From JACCTI01 sp051005695 (GTDB lineage Bacteria > Verrucomicrobiota > Verrucomicrobiia > Chthoniobacterales > UBA10450), in contig JBPCJC010000069.1 of NCBI GenBank assembly GCA_051005695.1, positions 14,026 through 78,025 on the forward strand: a stretch of 64,000 bases of DNA, written 5' to 3'. The notes under the pieces are model-generated. The model searched no databases. It worked only from the letters and a program-made list of their open reading frames with translations, and was not told the origin of the DNA. The position numbers and the translations under genes are program-made. This document shows positions 44,490 through 54,137 of this stretch, piece by piece. Position 1 is the stretch's first letter. Each line of letters starts with the position of its first letter.

Positions 44490-45770
44490 ATGGCCCGCGC
44501 TTCCAATCTCACGATGTGTTCCTTCTGTGGCAAAAGCCACGCGGAGGTGCGCAAGCTCATCGCCGGTCCCGGCGTCTACATCTGCGACAGTTGCATCAAC
44601 GTTTGCAAAAGCATCCTCGATAAGGAGCTAAACGAAGACGCGCGCCGACAATCGTCGAACATCCGGGTGCCAAAACCCGCGGACATTCGGCGCTCGCTAG
44701 ACCAGTACGTCATTGGGCAGGAAGTCGCGAAAAAGACGCTCTCGGTCGCGGTGCATAATCATTTTAAGCGGGTCATGCAAACCGCGCCGCCGGCGGATTC
44801 TTCGGCCGCATTTCAACCCGATCCGTTCGCGGACGTGGAAATCGAGAAGAGCAACATCCTGCTCATCGGGCCGACCGGTTCCGGCAAGACTTTGCTCGCG
44901 AAGACGCTCGCGAAAATCCTCGACGTGCCGTTTTGCATCGCGGACGCGACCACATTAACTGAGGCCGGTTATGTCGGCGAAGACGTCGAAAACATCATTT
45001 TGCGGCTGCTGCAAAACGCCGATTACGACGTGAAGCGGGCCGAGATCGGGATCGTTTACATCGACGAGATCGACAAGATCGGACGCAAAACGGACAACGT
45101 CTCGATTACGCGCGATGTTTCCGGCGAAGGTGTGCAGCAAGCTTTGCTGAAAATTCTCGAAGGCAGCACTTGCAACGTTCCGCCCCAGGGCGGCCGCAAA
45201 CATCCGCACCAGGAATACATCCAGGTGAATACGGAGAAAATTTTATTCATTTGCGGCGGCGCGTTTGTCGGTCTCGAGAAGATCGTCCAGAAACGCATCG
45301 GCAATCGCAGCATGGGTTTCAACAGCCCGAGCATCGAAGTGGAAGAAGCGCTCGCGAAGGTGGCAGTGCGTTCGACCGAGCCGGAGGATCTCTTGAGCTT
45401 CGGGATGATCCCGGAATTCATTGGCCGTTTGCCGGTGGTGACGGCGCTCGATGCGTTGACCGAAGACGAGATGGTCATGATTCTGACCGAGACGAAGAAC
45501 GCGATGATCAAGCAGTACACCAAGCTCTTCTTTATGGAGGGCGTGCGCTTGAATGTGACCAAGGATGCATTGCGGGCGCTGGCCGCGCAGGCGGTGACCA
45601 AGGGAACAGGGGCGCGCGCGTTGCGTTCGATGCTCGAGCGAATCATGCTCGATATCATGTATGACGTCCCCAGCCGCGAAGACATCGCGGAGGTCACGAT
45701 CAATCGCGCGGTGGTCGAGGGGAAAAAGCTCCCGCTGATTCGCAAGAAGCAGGACAAAGACGCGGCCTAA
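44490..45770 (+). CDS. clpX: Clp protease ATP-binding subunit ClpX
   Basis: AAA+ unfoldase that feeds substrates to ClpP. The 426-residue protein has the N-terminal zinc finger (C10, C13, C32, C35), Walker A GPTGSGKT (127-134), Walker B VYIDEIDKI, and GYVGEDVE as the pore-1 loop. The usual ClpP-docking IGF loop appears here as SMGFNS. LLSFGMIPEFIGRLPVV and the sensor-2 region follow. Confidence 0.95.
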   Translation: MARASNLTMCSFCGKSHAEVRKLIAGPGVYICDSCINVCKSILDKELNEDARRQSSNIRVPKPADIRRSLDQYVIGQEVAKKTLSVAVHNHFKRVMQTAPPADSSAAFQPDPFADVEIEKSNILLIGPTGSGKTLLAKTLAKILDVPFCIADATTLTEAGYVGEDVENIILRLLQNADYDVKRAEIGIVYIDEIDKIGRKTDNVSITRDVSGEGVQQALLKILEGSTCNVPPQGGRKHPHQEYIQVNTEKILFICGGAFVGLEKIVQKRIGNRSMGFNSPSIEVEEALAKVAVRSTEPEDLLSFGMIPEFIGRLPVVTALDALTEDEMVMILTETKNAMIKQYTKLFFMEGVRLNVTKDALRALAAQAVTKGTGARALRSMLERIMLDIMYDVPSREDIAEVTINRAVVEGKKLPLIRKKQDKDAA

Positions 45771-45803
45771 ACCCGCGGATTTTGTGCGAGAGTCCCATCC
45801 GCC

Positions 45804-47057
45804 ATGCGGGTGATCGTTCTCAATACCGGCACCGAGCTGTTGCTCGGCCAGGTGCTCAACACGCACCTCACTTTCGTCGCCCGAGAGATCTTCTCGTTAG
45901 GCCTGCGGGTGGAGCGCCAGCTGACCGTTCCCGATGGACTCCCCATTCGCGAAACGCTCGCGCAAGTAATCGAAGAGGCGGAGATCGTTTTTGTCACCGG
46001 CGGTCTCGGACCGACAACCGACGACATTACCCGTGAGGCGGCCGCAGATTTGCTCGGTGCGGAATTGCAATCAAACGCGGCCTTGATCGCCTCGATCACC
46101 GAACGTTTGAAAACGCGCGGGTTTCCGATGACGGATCGCATTCTGCGCCAGGCGGAAGTTCCGCGCGGCGCAATCGTTTTGCCTAACGACAACGGCACGG
46201 CGCCTGGTTTGTATCTACGCTCAGAACAGAAGACGGCGAAAAGCGCGGTGCATTTGTTTCTCCTTCCCGGTCCGCCGCGTGAACTCGAGCCGATGTTTCG
46301 CGAATCTGTCCTGCCGATTTTACGCGCGCTTGTGCCCGGGCGTTCTGGGATCGATGGCCGCACTTTCCGGATCGCGGGCGTGGGCGAATCGATGGTGGAA
46401 GCGGCGGTCGGTTCGCAAATTCTCGCGCTAAAGGAGATCGAACTCGGCTACTGCGCGCGCGCCGGCGAAGTGGACGTGCGTGTCATCGGACAGGCCGCGA
46501 TTTTGGACGAAGCGGAGCGGATTTTGCGTGGCGCTTTTGAGAATTCGATCTTCACCACCGCGGATGAAAATCTCGAGGATGTGGTCGTGCGTTTGTTGAC
46601 CGCGCGCAAGGAAACCGTCGCCACGGCCGAGTCCTGCACCGGCGGCTACGTAGCCAACCGCCTAACGAATGTTGCGGGCGCGTCCGCCGTTTTCGGTGCA
46701 GGTTTTGTGACCTACGCGAATGAAGCCAAGATCGCCGCTCTCGGAGTTGAGGGCGGATTGATCGAGAAGCACGGCGCGGTCAGCGCGGAAGTTTGCCGGC
46801 AGATGGCGGAAGGCGCGCGCCGGAAAGCCGGCGCGACACATGCGCTCGCGACCACCGGGATCGCGGGGCCGACCGGCGGCTCAGACGAAAAACCGGTCGG
46901 CACGGTTTACATCGCGCTGGCTTCAGAGGCAGCCGAGACGACAATCAAGCGGCGACGCTTTCTGTCAGATCGCGAGACCTTCAAACGACTCGTTAGTCAG
47001 GTCGCACTGGAAATGCTCCGGCAACGTTTGCTCGGCAGCGTTTCCGTTACGGAGTGA
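45804..47057 (+). CDS. cinA: CinA-like protein (NMN deamidase / ADP-ribose pyrophosphatase family)
   Basis: A 417-residue protein with an N-terminal MoaB/CinA domain (VIVLNTGTELLLGQVLNTHL, VTGGLGPTTDDITREA) and a C-terminal PncC amidase domain (TAESCTGGYVANRLTNVAGASAVF, GIAGPTGGSDEKPVGTVYIA). Known members recycle pyridine nucleotides; the gene is competence-induced in some Gram-positives. Its end overlaps the convergent L,D-transpeptidase gene by 11 bases. Confidence 0.93.
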   Translation: MRVIVLNTGTELLLGQVLNTHLTFVAREIFSLGLRVERQLTVPDGLPIRETLAQVIEEAEIVFVTGGLGPTTDDITREAAADLLGAELQSNAALIASITERLKTRGFPMTDRILRQAEVPRGAIVLPNDNGTAPGLYLRSEQKTAKSAVHLFLLPGPPRELEPMFRESVLPILRALVPGRSGIDGRTFRIAGVGESMVEAAVGSQILALKEIELGYCARAGEVDVRVIGQAAILDEAERILRGAFENSIFTTADENLEDVVVRLLTARKETVATAESCTGGYVANRLTNVAGASAVFGAGFVTYANEAKIAALGVEGGLIEKHGAVSAEVCRQMAEGARRKAGATHALATTGIAGPTGGSDEKPVGTVYIALASEAAETTIKRRRFLSDRETFKRLVSQVALEMLRQRLLGSVSVTE

Positions 47058-47709
47058 CTTCGACCGGCGTCCCGACCTTTACCTTGGCGTAAAACATCTC
47101 CGCGCCTTGCGGCGGCATGCGGATGCATCCGTGCGAGGCGGGATATCCGGGAAGAATGCCGATGTGCATCCCGACTCCGTCGCCGGTCAGGCGCATGAAC
47201 CAGAGCATGGGCGCGCCGACATAGTGGGTGCCGCTGGGCGCGGAATCGATCTTCAGGCTGACGCCGCTGCGGACGGTGCGGCCACCGCGATCAACGAAAT
47301 TTCCGTAGACGTTCGAGTGATGATCCTTGTCTTTTTCGAGCACGGAGAATTTTCCGGAGGGCGTCATCCCGGCGCGTTTGCCGGAGGAAATCGGGCTGTC
47401 GATGGCGATTTGATCTCCCGCGAGCAGGTAGGCGCGCTGCTTCGAGAGCGAGACGATGATTTGCGACTCGTTAGGGCTGAGGCTCTCGTAGATCGAGCGG
47501 TTGACGTTGATCGGCGCCTGCCGGCTGATCAATTCTGAAGCTTTTCGCATCGGTGGCAACGGTGCATTCGTGAATGGACGCGAGGTATTCAAGCGGGGAT
47601 CGGAAGGGCGCGGCCGGAGTGCCCGCCCGCTCTGCGCGACTCCGGATTGGACCGCGAGCAAGGCGAGGGCGAGGACGTAAACGGCGAGGCGCGAAGGTTT
47701 GGAGATCAC
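47047..47709 (-). CDS. secreted L,D-transpeptidase (YkuD/ErfK family)
   Basis: A 220-residue exported enzyme. Residues 1-25 form a signal peptide (LAVYVLALALLAVQSGVAQ). The YkuD domain covers ~80-218: IIVSLSKQRAYLLAGDQIAIDSPISSGKRAGMTPSGKFSVLEK and the catalytic MHIGILPGYPASHGCIRMP with His and Cys. It likely cross-links peptidoglycan. It follows a secreted unknown gene by eight bases, suggesting a two-gene wall-related operon. Confidence 0.9.
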   Translation of the reverse strand: MISKPSRLAVYVLALALLAVQSGVAQSGRALRPRPSDPRLNTSRPFTNAPLPPMRKASELISRQAPINVNRSIYESLSPNESQIIVSLSKQRAYLLAGDQIAIDSPISSGKRAGMTPSGKFSVLEKDKDHHSNVYGNFVDRGGRTVRSGVSLKIDSAPSGTHYVGAPMLWFMRLTGDGVGMHIGILPGYPASHGCIRMPPQGAEMFYAKVKVGTPVEVTP

Positions 47710-47717
47710 GATGTTTT

Positions 47718-48578
47718 TTAACTCTTGGCGTAGCTCTGCACCCGTTGCAACCAGCCTGGTAGCCAGCGGGATTCATTCCGTGCTGAAGGGGAATTTTTCA
47801 CCCGCCGGGTCAGGACGGCACGCGCGGAGCGGCTGAATTCCACGGCCGCTGCGGGCCCTGTTTCGGTTCCGTTCATACCTTCCAAGACCTGGAGCAGGCC
47901 CCATCCTTGTCCAGCATAGCGCTCGCTGTCGAGCAGACCCTCGCCCTTGAAGTTCACGTAATCGACCAGCGCGTAACATCCCTGCGGAGTGCTGGCGACT
48001 CGATCGAATTGACTGGCAATCCGCGCGCGTTCCGCAGCCGGCGCGGCGGCCAGCATTTTCGGAAGCGCTTTTTCCAAACGCGCGACCAGGAATTCAGCCT
48101 GCAAATTAACGGTCGCGGCGAGAAATTGCCGGAGCCCTTTCATCGGCGGCTTTTGACTGGCAGCGAGAAATTCCGCGCGCGAATTCCACGGGCAGGCCCG
48201 CTGGTCCGCGACGATGGCCGGCAAATGCGCGCCGCGCTGGGCCATGAACTCGAGCAGGTCGGGAAAACTTTCTTCAAACGGACCGCGCGCGCCTTTCGGG
48301 TACCAGATGAAGTGACCGATGCCTAACGAGGCAAAGTTTTCGCCCGCATTCCAGGAAGTGAGACCGGCGACGGTGCCGGCGCATTCGTTTTGCCAGACTT
48401 TTTTCCCGATGCGCGCGGCCTCCGCGGCTGAGAGACGAACCCCGGCCGCCTGAACCAGCGACGCCTGCGCGACACACGCGGCAGAGACGGCGAAAGCGGC
48501 CAGGCGCCGCCGGGTTCCGCGCCATCTTGACGGCAGGCAGTTTCCCACTAGCGTGCCCCTTTCGCGGCGATTCTGCAT
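47718..48578 (-). CDS. secreted protein of unknown function, possibly lysozyme-like
   Basis: A 286-residue protein with an Arg-rich start and a signal-type hydrophobic stretch (RLAAFAVSAACVAQASLVQAA). The striking segment KVWQNECAGTVAGLTSWNAGENFASLGIGHFIWYP has a glutamate and an IGHF motif that recall the active-site layout of some lysozyme-like folds, but I cannot place it in a named family. It is cotranscribed with an L,D-transpeptidase, which fits a peptidoglycan-related role. The start could be shorter, at a later in-frame codon before the hydrophobic segment. Confidence 0.7.
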   Translation of the reverse strand: MQNRRERGTLVGNCLPSRWRGTRRRLAAFAVSAACVAQASLVQAAGVRLSAAEAARIGKKVWQNECAGTVAGLTSWNAGENFASLGIGHFIWYPKGARGPFEESFPDLLEFMAQRGAHLPAIVADQRACPWNSRAEFLAASQKPPMKGLRQFLAATVNLQAEFLVARLEKALPKMLAAAPAAERARIASQFDRVASTPQGCYALVDYVNFKGEGLLDSERYAGQGWGLLQVLEGMNGTETGPAAAVEFSRSARAVLTRRVKNSPSARNESRWLPGWLQRVQSYAKS

Positions 48579-48611
48579 CGTGCAGGCGCCGTTTTGTTAA
48601 CTAAATTCGCC

Positions 48612-49418
48612 ATGAAAAAATCCTGCATTTTCTTCGCCGCCACTCTCGTCGCCGTCTCCGGGTTCGCCCAACAGCCGCAACTGAAAGACGAGAAGGACAA
48701 GGTTAGTTACAGCATCGGGCTCGATATTGGAACCACCTTTAAAAAGCAAAACATGGACATCAATACCGATGTCCTCATGGCTGGCTTGAAGGACGGGGCT
48801 AGCGGCAACAAACCGCTCATGAGCGAGGAGCAGGTCAAGGAAACGATGACCACTTATTCAAAATCCATGATGGAAAAACAAACGATCGCGAGCAAGGAAG
48901 CCGGCTCCAAGAACGCCGCGGTAGGGGAGAAATTCCTCGCCGAGAACAAATCCAAGGAAGGGGTGAAGACGACCCCGAGCGGTTTGCAATACAAGGTCCT
49001 GAAGGAAGGCAGCGGTGAGTCGCCACGCGAAAGCGATACCGTGGTCACCAATTATCGCGGCACGCTCATCAATGGCACCGAGTTCGACAGCTCCTACAAA
49101 CGCAATCAGCCCGCGACCTTCCCGGTCAACCGCGTGATCAAAGGCTGGACCGAAGCCCTGCAGATGATGAAGCCGGGGTCGAAATATCAGCTCTTCATCC
49201 CGCCCAACCTTGCTTACGGCGAGCGCGGCGCCGGCGGCGACATCGGGCCTAACGAGACCTTGATTTTCGAAGTTGAACTCCTGAGCGTGAAGCCGGCGGA
49301 AACTGCCAAGGCCGCGGCCCCGCCGGCCGACGCGAGCGCGGCCAAGCCGGAAATGAAGGATTCCCCGAAGGCGGCAACAAAGATATCGCCCACGCCGGCG
49401 GCGAAACCGAAGAAGTAA
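48612..49418 (+). CDS. FKBP-type peptidyl-prolyl isomerase, exported (Mip/FkpA-like)
   Basis: A 268-residue periplasmic folding helper. A signal peptide (CIFFAATLVAVSGFAQ) and a helical dimerisation region (~24-115, VSYSIGLDIGTTFKKQNMDINTDVL...) come first. The FKBP domain at ~120-225 follows: TPSGLQYKVLKEGSGESPRESDTVVTNYRGTLINGTEFDSSY, GWTEALQMMKPGSKYQLFIPPNLAYGERGAGG, TLIFEVELL. An Ala/Pro/Lys tail ends it. The ATG at 48612 is used. Confidence 0.92.
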   Translation: MKKSCIFFAATLVAVSGFAQQPQLKDEKDKVSYSIGLDIGTTFKKQNMDINTDVLMAGLKDGASGNKPLMSEEQVKETMTTYSKSMMEKQTIASKEAGSKNAAVGEKFLAENKSKEGVKTTPSGLQYKVLKEGSGESPRESDTVVTNYRGTLINGTEFDSSYKRNQPATFPVNRVIKGWTEALQMMKPGSKYQLFIPPNLAYGERGAGGDIGPNETLIFEVELLSVKPAETAKAAAPPADASAAKPEMKDSPKAATKISPTPAAKPKK

Positions 49419-49429
49419 GGGCGCGGCGG

Positions 49430-49783
49430 TTAAGCCGCTGCTTCCCAAGCTAAGCGGGGCGCATCGCCCCAGAGATCTTCGAGACTGTAGAAGTCGCGCT
49501 TCTCGTGATGGAAGATGTGCACGATCACCTGCATGTAATCGAGCACGATCCATTGGCTCGCAGGGAATCCATCGACCGCCACCGGACGGACTTGATGATC
49601 TTTTTTTAGCTGTGCTTCAATCTCGCCCGCGATCGCTTTCAATTGCGGCTCGGATGATGCCGAGCAGATGACGAAGAAATCGGTGAAGGTGGAAATCTCG
49701 CGCAGATCGAGGACCACGATATCCTCCGCCTTTTTGTTTGAGGCCAGCTCGGCGCAGGTTTTAGCTAATTCTTCTGAGGTTAT
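49430..49783 (-). CDS. rsfS: ribosomal silencing factor RsfS, apparently with an ATA start
   Basis: RsfS binds L14 and blocks subunit joining when nutrients are low. The 117-residue product has TSEELAKTCAELASNKKAEDIVVLDLREISTFTDFFVICSASSEPQLKAIA and the VDGFPASQWIVLDYMQVIVHIFHHEKRDFYSLEDLWGDA end, matching full-length family members. No ATG, GTG or TTG stands before the conserved region. An ATA at 49783-49781 overlaps the nadD stop as ATAA, exactly where an ATGA overlap would be expected. Later canonical starts would cut off conserved sequence. Confidence 0.85.
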   Translation of the reverse strand: MTSEELAKTCAELASNKKAEDIVVLDLREISTFTDFFVICSASSEPQLKAIAGEIEAQLKKDHQVRPVAVDGFPASQWIVLDYMQVIVHIFHHEKRDFYSLEDLWGDAPRLAWEAAA

Positions 49784-50349
49784 CTGGTGGGCTCCTGGTA
49801 AAGCCGGTGGCGTCGGATGATCTCCTCGACCGCTGGCGGTACGAGATAACGAATGGAACGATCCGACGCAACTCTGTTTCTGATTTCGGTCGCGGAAATG
49901 TCGAGGTGCTGCTGGATGGTCGGATAATCGGAAACCGCCGCGACCGCTCCGCGTTCCAGGACGACGAATTGCACCAGTCGGCGCAACTCCTCGAAACGAT
50001 GCCAAGTGTGCAATCGCGAAAGATTGTCCGAGCCGATGAGGTAAAAAATTTCATCGTCCACATAGCGCCGCTTCAGTTCCTCGATCGTCTCGATCGCATA
50101 CGATGGCGGCGGCCGCTGGAGCTCAATCTCATCGAGGCAAAATTGCGCTTCGCCTAACAAAGCCGCGCGCAACATTTCCACCCGCACACTCGCGGTGGTG
50201 GGCGTGGCGTCGACTTTGTGCGGCGACAAGGCGGCCGGCACAAAAATGACTTCGTCGAGCGCGAGCTTTTCCAGCGCTGCCCGCGCGAGAATCAAGTGCG
50301 CGTGATGGATCGGATCGAAAGTTCCGCCGTAGATGCCGATCTTCTTCAA
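49780..50349 (-). CDS. nadD: nicotinate-nucleotide adenylyltransferase
   Basis: Makes nicotinic acid adenine dinucleotide in NAD synthesis. The 189-residue protein opens with KKIGIYGGTFDPIHHAHLILA (HxGH-type nucleotidyltransferase motif). It also has FVPAALSPHK, IGSDNLSRLHTWHRFEEL and the ISATEIRNRV motif. The TTG at 50349 is the only start at the right place. It overlaps rsfS, the usual partner gene, and diverges from nagZ. Confidence 0.93.
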   Translation of the reverse strand: MKKIGIYGGTFDPIHHAHLILARAALEKLALDEVIFVPAALSPHKVDATPTTASVRVEMLRAALLGEAQFCLDEIELQRPPPSYAIETIEELKRRYVDDEIFYLIGSDNLSRLHTWHRFEELRRLVQFVVLERGAVAAVSDYPTIQQHLDISATEIRNRVASDRSIRYLVPPAVEEIIRRHRLYQEPTR

Positions 50350-50434
50350 GCCGCTAATATCTACGCCGTCCTCCGCGGCACCAGCAATCAAACATCGCTG
50401 GCGCGATTCGCGCGGGCTTCTAAGTTCGTCGCTG

Positions 50435-51535
50435 ATGCAGCGCGATCGGCTCGGGCAACTTCTCCTCACCGGCGTTCCGGGCACCGAGCTGGATCCGGAA
50501 ACGGCCGCACTCTTTCGTCGCGTGCAGCCCGGCGGTTTCATTCTTTTCGGGCGCAATATCACCGGTGCGACGCAACTCCGGAAACTTATCGATGACCTGC
50601 GCGCGCTGAGCGAAATCGAACCGATCATCACCATCGACCAGGAAGGCGGCCGGGTTTCGCGCCTGCGCCTGATCGGCAACGAACCACCGAACGCGCAACA
50701 GCTCCGCGAGAAGGATGATCTTGCACTCGTTAGGCAGCACGGCCAGATTACCGGCCGGCTCCTGCGCCTCTTCGGGTTCAATCTCGATCTCTGCCCGGTG
50801 CTCGATATTTCCTTCGATGACGAAGCCGACAACTCTTTGCGCGGGCGCTGTTATGGCCGCGACCTCGAGCAAGTTTGCCGGAACGCGGCCGCGTTCAACG
50901 ACTCCCTGCGCGCGGAAGGCATCGCCAGCTGCGGGAAACATTTTCCCGGCTATTCCGCCGCCAGCCTCGACGCGCATCACGACCTGCCGAAGATCGAGCG
51001 CTCACTTGAGGAACTGGAGCGCGATGAGCTCGCGGTCTTCCGGCGATTCGCGCGCGAAGTCGATAGCATGATGATTTGCCACGGTTGGTATCCGTGTTTC
51101 GAAACGCAGAAAACACCGGCCTCGCTGTCGCGGCGCGTCGTCACCGAACTGCTGCGCGACGACTTAAAGTTCGAAGGTTTGATCATGACCGACGACCTCG
51201 ACATGGGCGCGATTTACAATGAGTACTCACTCGAGCAGACGATTCGGCTCGCGATCGCCGCCGGGAATGATCTCGCCATGATCTGCCATCGAGTCGATCA
51301 AATCGGCGCCGCACTGGACGTTTTGCGCGAGTTGCCGAGACCGCAAACCGAGCGCGCGCTCGAAAGTGTCGCGCGTTTCAAAAAGCGGATGGCGCCGCCG
51401 GAGAAATTTTCCGAGGAGAAATTCCGTGCGCTCGACGCGGAGGTTTGGGATTTGCGAGTCGCGGTCCTCGGCGCCGAGCGCGCCGCGGAGCGCAGTCCGG
51501 AAGATGGCGCGCGCTCGCCCGTGGAAATTTACTGA
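50435..51535 (+). CDS. nagZ: beta-N-acetylhexosaminidase, glycoside hydrolase family 3 (NagZ-like)
   Basis: A 366-residue GH3 enzyme that in relatives removes GlcNAc from muropeptides during wall recycling. It has GGFILFGRNI, TIDQEGGRVSRLR, KHFPGYSAASLDAHHDLP (the NagZ KHFPGHG..D.H motif with Tyr-Ser in place of His-Gly) and the nucleophile Asp in IMTDDLDMGAI. No signal peptide is seen, so it is cytoplasmic. Start at ATG 50435; the upstream frame overlaps nadD. Confidence 0.9.
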   Translation: MQRDRLGQLLLTGVPGTELDPETAALFRRVQPGGFILFGRNITGATQLRKLIDDLRALSEIEPIITIDQEGGRVSRLRLIGNEPPNAQQLREKDDLALVRQHGQITGRLLRLFGFNLDLCPVLDISFDDEADNSLRGRCYGRDLEQVCRNAAAFNDSLRAEGIASCGKHFPGYSAASLDAHHDLPKIERSLEELERDELAVFRRFAREVDSMMICHGWYPCFETQKTPASLSRRVVTELLRDDLKFEGLIMTDDLDMGAIYNEYSLEQTIRLAIAAGNDLAMICHRVDQIGAALDVLRELPRPQTERALESVARFKKRMAPPEKFSEEKFRALDAEVWDLRVAVLGAERAAERSPEDGARSPVEIY

Positions 51536-51581
51536 CGCGCGTTTGTATTGCCGCCGCGCTTGATTCCGGGCAAAAATTTTC

Positions 51582-54060
51582 ATGCGCCGCTCGCGCACAT
51601 CGCGAAACTTGGCCGCCGCCTTTCTGCTCCTCACCGGCCTCACTCTTTTGGTCTTTCGCTTTGGCCGAGGGCGGAAAAAGAAGAACGCGATCTGCAGCGT
51701 CGCCAGGATGAATGGTTTTACCGTCAGCGCGCGTATCCGCACCGGAAAATTCCAATCGGTGCGCGGCAGCGGGCGTTGCATCAGCTCGATGGAAAATTAG
51801 CGGCCGAAAATGCAGCGCGCGCGTGTTTGCCGTTCCCGCCGGTTTCGTTGCCGCTTTGGACATTCGTTGGGCCGCAGCCCATCCAGACACCTTATTCGGC
51901 GCCGATTGTTTCCGGCCGGGCGAGCGCGCTCGCGATTGATCCGCGAAGCGTGAACACGGTTTATCTCGGGGGCGCGCAGGGCGGCGTTTGGAAGACGACT
52001 AACGGCGGTGCGAACTGGACTCCGTTGACTGACGCGCAGGCGTCGACCGCGATCGGTTCGATTGCAATTTCGCCGACACATCCTGACACCATTTATGTTG
52101 GCACCGGCGAGGAAAACTTTGGCGGCGACAGTTATTACGGCGCAGGAATTTTGAAATCGACTGACGCGCGCGCGACCTGGACGCAATACTGCGGACCGTT
52201 CTGCGGGCCGTTCGGACCAGATCAATATTACGGCGGGGGCAGTCGCATCGGCGAGCTGGCGGTGCATCCGACAGATGATCAAATCCTGCTCGCGGCGGTG
52301 AAGCTTTCGTTTGCCGACGGCATTTATCGGTCCACCGATGGCGGCGTTTCCTGGACCCTGGTGTGGCCCGACGGGCCGGGCAATTCGGTCTTCTTCGATC
52401 CGACGAATGGCAAGGTTGCCAACGCCTCGTGAGGCGATGGTTTCCCCGGTTCGAGCGAGGGCGTTTTCAAATCGACGGACGGCGGCCAGACCTGGGCACT
52501 GCAGAACGGGAGCGGCGCGAACGTGCTCGCTCTCGGCACCGCGGGCCGGATCGTGCTCGCGATGGCGGCTTCGAACACGGCCACGCTCTACGTCGGAATC
52601 ACGAACGTGAACACCGGCGATCTCGTCGGATTTTACAAGACCGTCGATGGCTGCGCGAATTGGACGCAACTCACCTCGACGCCGGATTACTGCGCTGGTG
52701 CGTTCGCTCGATGGCGGGAACACCTGGGCGACGCTGCAATTGGCCCAGAATTTCGGCTTCATCCATGCCGATATGCACGCGCTCACTTTCTCCGCGAATG
52801 GGAACACGCTCTCGGGAACGACGGCGGCGCGTATGTCGCCACGCAGATCACGGCGAGCGATCCTGTGTTTACCGCGCTCAACACTTCGCTCGGGATCACG
52901 CAATTTTATCCCGGCCTCACGATGCATCCGACGAACCCGGGGATTGCAATCGGCGGCACGCAGGACAACGGCACCGTCCTCTTTTCCGGCGCGCCCACTT
53001 GGAACGATGTCGTCTGTGGCGATGGCGGTTACACCGCGATCGATTTCAACACGCCGTCGACGATTTACGCGGAGTGCCAGGAAATCGATATCATCAAATC
53101 GACTGCCGGCGGCGCCTTCGACACCTGGACATTCATGACCGATGGAATCGATGTCAGAGATCGGGTGGATTTCATTCCGCCGCTGACGATGGACCCGTCG
53201 AACTCGCAGACGCTCTATTTCGGAACCGATCGTGTCTATCAAACAACCGATGGCGCGATCGCCTGGACGGCGATCTCGCCCGATCTCACCAGCGGGGACA
53301 GTTTCTTCGGCGTGCTCAGCACGATCGCGGTCGCGCCTAACGACTCCAACACGGTTTACGTCGGAACTCTCGACAGCCGCGTGCAGGTGACGACCAATGC
53401 TGGCGCCGGGTCATTGGCAAATTGGACGAATGTGACTAACGGATTGCCGACACGTGTGATCACGAACGTGGCGGTCGATGCCGGTCATTCCACGACCGCC
53501 TATGTGGCGTTCAGCGGTTTCTCCAGCTTCGATGATAACCTCGGTCACGTTTTGAAAACGCTGAACGGTGGCGGCGTTTGGACGGATATCAGCGGCGATC
53601 TGCCGAATGTCCGGTTAACTTTCTCGCCACCGTGCCGGACTCGCCGAACACGCTTTTCGCCGCGACTGACGTCGGCGTTTTTTATACGAGCAACGGCGGG
53701 AGTAATTGGACTTCGCTCGTTAACGGATTGCCGCGCGTCGCGGTGCTCGGCCTGACTTTGCAAACTTCCACACGCACGCTGCGCGCTTCCACCCATGGTC
53801 GCGGCGTTTGGGACATTAACATCGAGAGCATCGCGCCAGCGGCGTTAAAGGTGTTCTCGGTTACGCGCACCGCGCCGAATACGATCCATCTGCAATGTCA
53901 CGGCGTGCCGAGCGTGGCTAATCGCGTGCAATCGTCGCCCTCTCCAAACGCAAACAACTTCACCACCCTGACCACAGTCGTGGCCGACGCCAACGGCAAT
54001 TTTCAATTCAACGATGCCGCCGCCGGACAGAAAAAGTTTTACCGGCTGGCGTATCCTTGA
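51582..54060 (+). pseudogene. decayed exported BNR/YVTN (sortilin-like) repeat protein
   Basis: Pieces of one ~820-residue exported beta-propeller protein lie in different frames. A signal peptide starts at ATG 51582. The frame then shifts near 51655-51690 to WPRAEKEERDLQRRQDEW... with VYLGGAQGGVWKTTNGGANWT repeats. An in-frame TGA stands at 52430. A shift near 52690 gives VRSLDGGNTWATLQLAQNFGF, and another near 52815 returns to GNDGGAYVATQ. A one-base loss near 53610 moves to VNFLATVPDSPNTLFAATDVGVFYTSNGG, read to 54060. Repeats of the type STDGGxxW are seen throughout. Sequencing error is possible but no neighbouring gene is affected. Confidence 0.82.
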
Positions 54061-54137
54061 AGTCGTTAGTCAGGCCAAGGCGCGTTCCCGCGACCACACC
54101 GATTGACGGGCTGCGACCCAGCCCATAACCTTCGCGC

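Noticed and set aside
51797..53242. 481-codon open frame on the minus strand
   Set aside because: It is the antisense shadow of the BNR/YVTN pseudogene, favoured by high GC; it shows no family pattern.
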